This document shows, in pieces, positions 33,301 through 45,300 of a DNA stretch of 64,000 nucleotides (position 1 is its first letter; each line of letters begins with the position of its first letter). The notes beneath the pieces were generated by a model. It was not told the origin of the DNA and made no database searches. It saw only the letters and a program-made list of their open reading frames with translations. The translations under genes and the position numbers were made by a program. The stretch lies in assembly GCA_019054805.1 (NCBI GenBank), contig JAHQIY010000002.1, positions 7,688,001-7,752,000 on the forward strand, in the 5' to 3' direction. The DNA is from Brachionus manjavacas. Lineage: Eukaryota; Rotifera; Eurotatoria; Ploima; Brachionidae.

Positions 33301-36300
33301 GCCTTTGAGTCGTTCATTCAATAAAACGCGATTATACAAGTAGAAGAAAGCTTAGCATATTAAAGTTTTAAGATTGATTATGAGATCTGGACAAATACTA
33401 TTTAATTAATCTAGACAAATTTAGCTGTTAAAAAGCTGTGTCAAAACTGGCTTAATGTTATTTTTTAAAATTAATGAATTCAAAAGAGTTGAGCGTAAAT
33501 TGTAAAATTAAAATGGCAAATAATTTGTGAAAATGAATATCCGATCTTGTTTTGGTAGATATTTATTAAAATGGAAGATTTGTTTAAATAAAAAAGAAAA
33601 GTTCTTTATGGCTAAAAAGGAGACGTGTTCCAGATGAGAGTAAAGCCTTCGATTTATGCACTCTAAAATTAAATTAGCTGGAAAATACCCTGAATATGAG
33701 ATATTTCCAAAAATTTAACTTTTACTCTAACAAAAAAAATTGTCATTGCTCTCAAAAAAAAATTGTACAGCTAATTTCTAGAAAATAAATCAAATTTGAG
33801 CTTTTTTTAAGCTTGTTGTGCTAATGGAAGCGATGGTTGAATACAAGAAAATGGTAAAGGAAATAACGGGAAAAACACTTCTAATTTTTCTATAAATTTT
33901 TAGGAAAAATATTTTTGCTTCGATTGAAAATTTAATTTTAAATAATAAGTTCAGACTTAACCAACACCCACTTTATAGTGTGTGTTTTTCAGGCAAAATA
34001 AAAAATAATTTTAAGTTAATATTGCAAACATTTTCATATTTGAAATTAAACTCGTTAGCGAAATAGAATGAGTTTAATTTTTATTTTGAAATTTGAAAAA
34101 AAATATTGAAAATTCTTTTTTAACTTTTAAACAATTCATTTATTTTTTTTTATCGGGCAAATTGTCATTCAGAATAATAACTTATGAAAAAACTAAAAAT
34201 AAAGTTAAATAATATAAAAAAATGAATTCAACTTCGAATAAATTATGTGAACAAAGTGAATAAAGCTATTTAATTGAATGCCTCATTCTCGAAACTGGTT
34301 TAAAAATTAGTTATTAAATTTTTTTGTTTTTAATTTGAAGGAGCTTTAGAAATAGCTTAGCAATTGTTCTGATCTGGTTGACTTGGTATTACCCTTTCAA
34401 CAATCTCAAATACCCAAATGCGCTCTCTACTTATATCTTTGTCTTTCAGCATGAATAAAAAAAAATTAAAGAAAATTAAAATTAATTTTTCATCCTTCAA
34501 ATTAATAATTAGGAATACCAAATCCGAAGATTTTGGTATTTTAGATTAGATGAACAAATGGATCATCACATCATAGACCCAAAATCAAAATTTATAAAAA
34601 AAAATAAACAAAGTTTTTCATGTTTGCAATTTTAACTTTAAAATTATTTTTTTTTGAAACTGAAAAAAATATTTGAAACATCGCACTTTTTCAATGTTAG
34701 TTCAACATTGAATAAATTTTGTAATTCAAACACAAAAAATTAAACCATTTTTTTATTAACTTAACAACACACCTAAGGTGTGCTCATCAGAAAAATAATA
34801 TGTGTTGGTGAGACTCGAATGAGCGCTAACACAATATTGCCTATTTAAATAAATAAGATTCAACTTTAGCTATTGATTATCTCTAAAAAACTAAATGGTA
34901 CTGTGATTAGGAAAAAAATTCCGACTTAGGTCAATGGATGGGCTCATTAAATGTAAATTGTTTTCCAAATAAAATTACCTTATTTAATTTTGATTGACCA
35001 AGGGAGTTTTTAATCAAGGCCATGGTGGATCGGCGTCTATTTTTGTTTACGGTTGCTGGATTTACATTCAAATTGTTGTCCATGCTGTTAATGGCATATT
35101 CGGCATTGCTTGCTGCACCGCTTGACGGATTCGATGGCATGAAAAACTTAACCGAATTGTCTCTGTTGGCCATGTTTTTTTGAAACAAACCAGCTTTGAA
35201 TTCTTTTTCCAGATTGTACTCGCTGATACTTAATTTTTTGTTTGTGGGTGAATTCGAAGCGGTGGTCGAATTGCGATGCTTGCCAATGTAAAAATCGCTG
35301 AATTGAATTGAGGAATTTTTGCGGCTAGCGCTTTCTGAGTGAATGTTGTTCTCGTTGGTAAATGTCGACTGGCGCCTATTTCCAATAGGATAGGGCAAAA
35401 ATTCGGAAATTGTGGATTTTTTGCGCGCCAGACCCCCAGCTAGACTTGAAGTGAACATGGAAGTGTGTCTGTGATTGCTGAGCAATACCCTTTTGACCAA
35501 CTCGCGGTTTTCTTTGTTCAAATGACCGCTGTCAGTGAAATCTTCGACTAGATCATCAACAATGCCAAAGATTGACTCGCGGTCGCATTTCAGCAGAACA
35601 GTTCCATACTGGAGACCAGTTTTTAGATACAGCAGGCTTTGGTACAAAAGAGCGCCTACAAAAGGCCGATTCCATTTGTTTGTCTCACTGTCAATTGTTT
35701 GCTCGTACTTTATCCATCTGGAAACCTCGTGCCATTCATAAATTTGTTCATCAATCAAGTTCTTGTCCACTGATTTCAGTTCTTCCAATTCGACATAAAT
35801 TTCATGGCTTGGATTTGAGCTTTGTGGTTCCTTGATTTAAAAATTATTTTCTTTTAAAAATTTTTTTTTTATTTAAATAATCTATTTTTACTAATTTGGC
35901 ACGACTAGCTAAATTTCGAATTTTTTTCTGAATTTTTGATTTTTTGTTGAGCTTGTGTCCGGCCGATCTTTGACTCGGCTCATTCTCACTCGGCTTTTCG
36001 ATCTTGTCATTTTCTAAAATTAAGCTAGTCGTCTCAAGAGCACAGTTGTTGTTCAAATCCTTCGATCTTTTAGCCGCTATTGAGCTCTCGGAACCTTGTG
36101 CTGTTTCCTTGTCAGCAAGCTCATACTCTTCTTGTTCATCTACATTTTGGCTCATCAAACTTAATCAATTAATTTTTTTAATTAACTTAAAATTTTTTAT
36201 ATACTTGAAAATGTTCGGATCAAAATTGAACACTTTAGCGGCTATTTTTAGATTGTTTAATTGAAAAAAAAGGAAAATGCTCGAACCAAAGTGTCTTTAG

Positions 36301-39300
36301 GCTTATTACATTTATTACTTTTATCGGCCAATGTCTGTGGTCAGCTAATCCTTGAAATTTTTCTAAAAAGTTTTCAAAATTTTATTTAAACACTTCATTT
36401 ATTAAATTCAGAAAAAAATAAACTTTTCCTACACATTTCAATTACTTGAAAAATGGCGAAGGATTAAAATCATCTAAATAATTTGGAAATATTTTTTTTA
36501 CATCTAAAGCTGTTCTTGATAAATTGAAATATATTGAAGAGTATTGCAAAAAAAGAAATTAAATTGGTGTTTTTTTTAATTTAAGCTTCATATTTTCAAG
36601 TAAATAGAAACAATAAAAACAAATTTTGTCTTAATTCGACATTCCAGGCAAATATTTTTTTTTAATTCCGAATTACTACAATAAAATCCCAAAATAGTTC
36701 GATTAACAAGGGCACACTTAAATAAGTAATGTACTTAAATTTTTTACTAATTATACTGAAAATATATCATAAATCCGAAATTAAGTATTTACAAGTAATT
36801 ATCAAAAAAAAAATTTTTTAAATATTCTTAATGCCATTAAATAAAACATTTTATTTTGAAACATTAACAAACATTGTGGTTTGTACCATTTTTTTATGGC
36901 TTATATTTTCAAAGCTATCTAATTTTTTTATTTATGTATCTAATTTTAGTATCTAATTTTTTTTATTGTATCTAATAAAATATTAATTAGTATCTGATAT
37001 TTTTTTTACCGTATCAAAAAATAATTCAATTTAATATCTAATTGACAAATATAAAAATCTTTGATTAGCTCATTACTGATGATGAAAATCAAACCAACTT
37101 CAGAATACTTTTTTTGACAATTATATCTAATCTTCTGATTTCAATAATACACTTGAATCTACAAATAATCTCATAAAAATAGAGGGCACATTTCGTAAAA
37201 GACTCCCGGTTGCTGATTTCTTAAACATGATTTCAATGCGTCTTCTTAAGAGATGGTCGAAAGAGAGGTCTGATAATTATGCTCGTAAAATTATTGTCGA
37301 ACCAAATCCGAGTTTAGAAGATTGGACAAAAGCTTGGCATTGGGAGTTAAGTCATATGAATGTTGTGCTAGCAAAAAAATCAAATTCGGATTCAGATGTT
37401 TTTTATGTGCCGTCAAAATGTTGTTCAAACAAACAAATATCAAAGGAAGATATTAAAAATTATAAACCAATTTTTTCAAAGAGCAAATTGATAACTTTGA
37501 CGAATGGCGAAATCAAGCTCGAAAAATCTGGATGACTACTATTCATTTAGAATGGTCTCAAAGTGATGCACATGCCCATATTGGAGAAAAAATAATATTT
37601 GCAAACACATTTTGTTTCTTGCTTGTCGTTATCGAGGATTGGAATGGCATAGAAACGCAAAAGATGTTCCTGTGGGTGAAAATAGGAAACGCGGTAAACC
37701 AGTAACAACAAAAAAAGCTTTAATGATTCAACCAACCGAGTTACAAATAAGAGATTACGTGCGAAATCAAAATAAATTACCAGAGGCTCTTGTAAATTCA
37801 ATTTTGAGTCAAGTTGATGTGATGGAAGAAATTGAGGCTCAAGAAGCAGAAATGGAAATTCAAAATGAAATTGAAGTTGAAAACAATTCAAATGAAAATT
37901 CAGCTCAGTCCGAGATTCCAAAAAAGAAAAGAGGAAGACCAACTGGATCAAAAAACAAGCCGAAATCAATTCAAGATCAACCTCAAAACAAAAGAACAAA
38001 AAAAGATTAATTTTTTTCTTTTTCTTAATCTTTCTTTCTTTTTTTATTTTTTTTTTATTTTTCTAAATAAAATATCAAAAAAATTCTACTTCCTTTTTTT
38101 TTCATAATAAATACAACAAAAAAAATTTGATATTCAAATAAAAAATTTAGATACTTAGATAAAATAATTAGATACTAAAAAAAATATTTATTCACTATAT
38201 TTAGATAGCTTATTATTTAGATACAATAAAAAAAGAATTAGATACAATGAAAAAATAACAGTCTTTTTTTATCATGCGATAAAAACTTAAAAGAAAAAAA
38301 AATTATATTCAAAATGGTACTAAAAGCTAGTGCTAATTATTTCACATTCATATCTCCGCTCATAAAAATAAAGGAAGTTTTGGTTAAAGCTAAAGATTTA
38401 AACACCATTGCACTTTCAAATACAGTCAACTCTCGATGATCCGTCCCGTTTGGTTCTACAATTACGGAATCTTAATAATCCGGAATTAAGAAAAAACTAA
38501 AAATACAGGTTTAAAGAAAATTACACAAATTGATTGTATTATCTAATTTTTTTTTAATGCAAATAACCAAGAATAAATTCAATTTTTAAAAGTTAAATTT
38601 TTAAAATTTTTCCTAAACAATTGGTAATTTTTTTTAATAAAAGCTTCTTTTATAGTCCTTTAATTTAAAAAAAAAGTTTACAGATTATTCCATGATTTTA
38701 TTGCTTATCTGTGTAAATTTTTCTTAATTTTGTGGCAAACATTAGAGATGATCTATCATGTAAATATGTAATGAAGTATAGGGAAATTTGAATTCGGTCG
38801 GAATTCCGAAAATTACCGATAATCGAGGCTTGTCTTTACCTAATTATGTAATCTAAGTAGTCCTTTTAGAGCTTTTATCTCAAATAATCATTGAAAATCT
38901 GAAAACAAATAAAGAAACATCCTTAGTACACCATTTAATTGCATTAAGGCAAATGACATCTAAAAAAATGCAAATTTTCGATTTAAAAAAAATTGATGTG
39001 TTTTTGATATTGATGAAAAAAATTAAGGTTTTATATTGTATCAAATCAGAATTTAAATTAAAATTGATTTTATTATTTAAATAGCACTCTTTACAAATTA
39101 AAAAATATTCACACTAAAAATATAAAAAAGGATGAGTTTATAGCAAAACTACTTTTAAAATTTTTTTTTATTTAAATTCATCATGAAACTTAATTGAATA
39201 CATTGATTGCAATCCGAAAAATAAACAAACATTACGAAATCAAAGAATTCGTATCTGGAAGAAATTTAGAAATTACTTTTCAACACATCAGATTAAAAAA

Positions 39301-42300
39301 ATTCCTTTTAAATTTAGATAATTATCTAATCTGTTTACAAAAATTATAATCTACTTGAAAATTATGTGAAAAAATAAATAATAACAATGTTAATTGATTT
39401 GGGATTTTATCCATAACTTTTTTTTGACACATGAAATAAAATTTTTAATTAAAATTTGAGTATTATTTAATTAAAAGCTTTTAAAAATCAATTTTAAGCT
39501 AAAAGAAAAACTTTCAAAATTGAATAATCCAAAAACTGGCTCCGGAATTATCTCGTTCGTGAGCAAGCTATTGGTAAGATGGAATTTTCCATTTAAATGT
39601 TTTTGGTTACCTTACTATTTCCTCTTTTTTTCATGAAGCTCCAACTATGTAAACATGTGTCACATGTAACAACCTACTTCAATTTATGTCTTTTAAACTT
39701 TCTTTTCATTTTTTTTCTTTTTTTATTAACTCTATTTTAATTTCATTTTTTTTAATGATTTATTCTGAAGGAGCTCTAGCACAGAAAACAAATAAAATAA
39801 GAAAAAATAATTTGGCAATGACTTCTAATAAAAAATTTCAAATTCCCTTGAATTTAAAGAGGTTCTATTTTGTTACAGCAAGTCTAGTAGCTAAGAAAGT
39901 TGATTCTAATGTAACACTGGAAAAACTTAATGATGATAGAAGAATGATGATCAAAACATTATTTTTTAAATTTCATTTTTTTCGAGGGAAAAATAATCAA
40001 AATTGAATGAACCAATTTGGTCAATGCGTTGGTGGTAAATTTTAGCTTAAAAAAATTAATAGATTTAAATTCGATTATGTATCGTAAATTAAATTTGGTT
40101 GACACAAACTCGAGGATTAAAAATGTCCCAATTGGAATAACAGCATTTAAATATATAAAAACTCTTGAATAAAATAACTTACAATTGGAAAAAAAAAATT
40201 TTTCTCTTTAAAATCCCAAAGTGGTTGCATTAGTTAATATTCAGTGAGTAATTTATCTTATTCCATGGAGTTATTAAAAAAAAATTTGTCTATTTTTAAT
40301 TTGAATTCATGTCAAATAAATAAAAGGGGCTTAAAATAAAGCTAAGAATGGACTATATCTAAATTCTTTAAAGAATTTTTTGTTGAACAAAACTTGTTAA
40401 TTCATTAGCAAAAAAATAAATAATTGAGTTTTTATTTATTTCAATAATCTGAGCTCAATAGAAGAGCTAATTCTGGAGGTACTTAAACAAAATTGTTCTC
40501 TCTTCAAATGTTGTTCCTTGCGCCATAGATTATTCTATTAAAATAAATTTAATTATTTAAATTAGAAGGAAATAGGAAAATTTAATTTATTTCTTCTCAT
40601 AGTCAATTTATGACTGCTCTCGCCGGCTTCTATCCGAAAATTGTTCCATGCAGCTAATGATTGTTTAATTTGAAAATTTATTGAATAAGTGATTATAATT
40701 GCTTGTACAATTAAAACCAAAATTTGTAAATAAACAAAGTTATCGAATTTTGCCAAAGCTTTTCTAATCTAAAACAGCCATGGCTTTGGATTCTTATTTA
40801 ACATCTAGATCCGAGTGGCGCATTTAAATCAAATGTTTTTTTCAATCTATATTTAGCTTACTTAAAAACTTAATTTTACAGATTTTGTAAAAACTAATAA
40901 AAAAATTAGTACTATAAGAGAATATAATAAAAAGATTTAAAAACAGTAAAAAAAAATACATACATCAAGACCCATGAAGTTTTTTGGACTTGTTAAAAAT
41001 TTTGTAATGTTTTTCACTGATTTAGTCTTTGGATTCAGTAATTTTTAAAAATATTTAAATTAATTAATTATTTTGATTTTCTTTATAATACAGAATTGTA
41101 GAATAAAAGCACCCATAAAAATTCTTTTATTTTTTTTTTAAATAAATAGAAATTTTAACGATTTCTGGGATCTTTATTTTAAATAAATGGGTTTAGGGCT
41201 CTAACATTTTTTTCTCTTTTATACTTAATTGTATTTTTTCTTAAGATTTAGCAATTTTAGGCTGTTTGAATTAATTTATTAATGTTATTTTAATAATAAC
41301 ACATAATAATAAAATATAATTTTAGAATATTCAAAAAAAATATTTTTTTTTCCATTTAATGCTATAATATAGAAATTTGTCCTTAATGGGTCATAATGGT
41401 TAGAAAAAATGGGATCTAACCATTATGACCCATTAAGTTTCTTACGTTCATTTTACGTTTCTTACGTTTCTTACATTATTTTGCTCAACTTGAAATAATA
41501 ATTATAATTATTAAAAAAAAAGTTCAATTAGACTGCATTAAAAAAATTTAATTAAGAAAATTTTCAACATTTTTTGAACTCAAACTATCTAAATCTAAAA
41601 AAAAATTAATCCAGAAGTTGCTCCAAGGCCCTTTTAAAAATCAATCAATGCTAATTTTAGGAGAAGAAAAAAGCTAATTTTAAAAACTGATTAAGATATC
41701 TTTATCCGAAAAAACAAGTTCAGAACCCTTTAGAAATTATTTATTGATTTTTTTTTCGAAAATAAATGCCTCAAAAGTTTTTCGATTTAAACTTAGGTTA
41801 AGACTTCCGGGACATAATCAATGTAGAGATCTATTTTAGCTTGGAACGACGAGCTGAAAAATCAGGAGAAGGTGAGACAATTTTTTTTTTTAAATTTTCC
41901 TATTGATTTTTATTTGAAAGAAAAGTTGTGAAAAATCGCTGCAAAAAACAAATAAAAAAAATGAATCTGATTTCAATCAAAAAATTGGTTTCAATTGCAA
42001 TTTTATACTTTGCTCTTTTGAAACATTAAAATCGATCGATTATCATCTATGTAATTAGCATAGAGATCTATCTCGATCTAGTACATTGAATAAATTGCGT
42101 CGAAAATCAATTACAACTATCTTTATTTAAGTTTAATTAAATTTTAGAAAATACATGTCCATGATATGGTAGAACTAGAAGGAATTCAGCTATAATTGAA
42201 TTTCATTAATGCCACAAAATTAGAGAATCTCAATTTTAATTAACTTTACCAGAATTGATGCTCAACACCCGAATCAAGCACCCAAGACCGGATGTGTGTG

Positions 42301-45300
42301 CTCGGAAGCTATTTTCTACATAAAATGAATCTAAAGACATAAACCGGAAATTGGATTCTTTCATCGAGTGATTTGCCATAGACTCCAAACTTAAACTTAT
42401 TTTCTTAAAATTAAGCCTAAATCAATAATTTTATCGAAAAGAGAAAATTTTTTTTATTTCTAATTAAAAATTAATTCCCCCTTTTGTTTGATCAAAGTAC
42501 TAAGTTTACTTTAAAACCAAGCTTATTAAATTAAATTAAGATCCGAGCAATTTGACAATAGTTACCTGTGCGTCTCTATGCTGAAGTGTTTGAGAACCGA
42601 CTTGGGCTTGGTTTTGACTGTGTGCGGCTTTTTTGGCGAACCGATGCTGAACTCGACGCGTTTTTCGCCCAAGCCGAGCTTGTTCCTCGGGCTTTTTAAA
42701 GCGAATTCGCACTCATCTTTCGAACCTTCCATCTGACAATCGTTTAAAGCAGTCTCGCTTTCATCTTAAATTTAATTAAAAAAAGTAATGTAAAATTTTG
42801 TAAATTATCTATTTTATTAGGTACAATTAAGAAAAAATTTGCTGAGCTCTTAAAAAATTCAAAAGTATTTTTTTCGGAATTATTTTAGATTTGTTTTAAT
42901 TCTTTTAAACTAATAAAATTGATTTTTTATTAAAAGCTGGATTCAAATCGTTATAAACCTTTAAAAAAAAATCTTCCTTTCCGTAAACCCTTGCAGAACT
43001 AAATTTTAGAATTCGAATTTTAGCTAGGGACAATAATTCAAGGCTAATCAACAGGCTAGTGCCCTTAAAATAAATTTATAATTAAAAATTTCTAAATTAA
43101 CGCCGTATCAATATTCTATTCAAATTATTTCTCAAAATCGAAAATTAAATATCTAGTCACTTAATCTTGGTTTTTAGTTTAAATGCAAGGCTAAACAATT
43201 ATTAAATTAAATATATTTAAATATGGACATTTAAACAGAATCAAAATAAACACGCACTCATTCAGTACAAAAAATTAAAATCAAATTTTTTTCTTTTAAA
43301 ATAAAAATTTCCAAAATTAGAAATATTTTAAATTTGATCAAAAAATTCATAATAATTAAAAATCTGATGAGAAAAATGAATTTCATTTTATTAATGAATA
43401 CAATTTAAATTTAATTTAATTTAATTTAATTTGTACAAATAAAAATAAATTTTGTTATATGCGACTTTTTTTGCCAAATTTTAGCCTTGAAAAATAGGGT
43501 CTGGTCTGTTAAGTGATCGTTGTTTAACTTTTAAGGATTTTTTCAAATATGGCTGAACACATATCTGTAAATAACTAAAATTAAATTAGTATCCCAATTT
43601 GAGCTTAAACAAAAAATTGAATAATCTACTGATAAATGATTAAATTAAAATATAACTATTTAAATAGTTTGATCTGCGAATACTTTTAGTTAATCATTTA
43701 TATGAGCTCAAGTAATATGAGTCCTTAATTCGAGCTCTAAAGTTTAATTAACTGACTAAACCCAAAAATGAATAATTATTAAACCTGAGTTTTGTTCCCT
43801 TTTATCTCTATCAATTTGAAATAATTCTGCTTTTTCAGTGAACTGAGATATTAAGTTTCTTGAACCAGTTCAAGAAAAAGCATGGCAGGTCCTAGAAAAA
43901 ACAAATTTCAAAAATTGAACCCGATCGACTTCAGATATTCTTTTGAATAATTAATTGAATACGCAAAAAAGTGATTTCTTTAATCGATCAAAAGCTTTCT
44001 TGCCAAAAAAAATAACTCCAGATCCCTTGGTAAAAATTGACTTTAAATGGAATGAATTGAGTTTTTTATTTTCTTACTCGCCGCCAAATGACTCAGTATC
44101 TTATAGAACCAAATTTAGATAATTAAAAAGAAAATGAAGCTGGGTATAGCGAATTTTTATTAAAAAGAAGAGAAACAAATTTTTCTTTGATAATTTGATT
44201 TGCAGCATTTTTTAACTTACAATGATTACTTGTTTCCAATTTGTTTTATTAAGTATTTATTATTTCAAAAATTTTAATTTAATTTAAAAACAAGAATGCA
44301 TAAAAAATCGTAATGTCCCAAAACCGATGCATATAAAAAATGGTTCATGTTTAAATGATTTTTTAAAAAAATTCTTAAAAATAGCGCAACATTTTTTGAC
44401 TCATCCTAACAAGAACCAGATGCCAGCTATTGATTAAGCTAAGATTTATAAAAGGCGTAATTCAGCAACTCATAAGTTGCATCATTAAAATCATGATTGA
44501 TGAAATTTAGCTCAAATTCAGATAGATAAACAAGAAACTTGTTTTCAAAGTAAATAATGTTATTGTTTTGTTTCGTTAGATGAGAGGCATGCAGACGAAA
44601 CACAAAAACTAATTTCTTCTTCTCAAGTCATTCCTTAGGCAATCTGATAATTTATAAACACCAGGAGCCCTAGCAAAACGGTGTCGCTCCACAAAAACTC
44701 TTTCATTTATCTTTCAGAATAGCTTCTAAACTTCTGTTCTAAGTCTTGTTGAAAATAAAATTTTGTTCAATAGATTTTTCAACCAGCTTGATTTGTTTAA
44801 ATCAGTGCATTTCCCACTTAGCTTATGCTCAAGAAATTAATTATTTTTAATCAACTGAGAATTTTTATAAATTCTGAGAAACCTTTTTGACAAACAATGG
44901 TGATCATTTAAAAACTCAAATCAACACTCGATAATGTCATGATTTAACAAATTCAAAAAAAAAGGAAATCTTGTCTACAATACTAATTATTTATTTATTT
45001 AATTTTTTATTAATTTTTAAAATTTTAAACTTAACTCACCTTTGTCAGTGTTCTCGAATGACTTGGACACTTTGAGCAACGGGACCTGAGAATGCCGACT
45101 TGAATCGTGAATGTAATTGTTAGAAAATGATTTCTTGATGAACGTGTGGTTTTTGGCATCCTCGAATTCCTCGGAATCGAGCGAGTCCTGGTTTATGTAG
45201 TCGAAAATTGAGGGACGCCTGGGCAAGCCTGGCTCGGTGGGTTTTAACAAAGCAACCGAGCTTACTGATAAATAATTGGAGTTGTTGGCAGATGTGTTGT

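Noticed and set aside
35535-35835. Plus-strand frames opposite SLC4 gene B
   Set aside because: Antisense to the conserved band-3 cytoplasmic exon; no independent support.
37547-37999. Minus-strand 150-codon open frame
   Set aside because: Shadow of the MULE C-terminal frame on the plus strand, which contains clear SWIM and AT-hook motifs.
40562-40756. Minus-strand frame with SLAAWNNFRIEAGESSHKL as a host gene
   Set aside because: No start or splice context; at best a very eroded LINE C-terminus.
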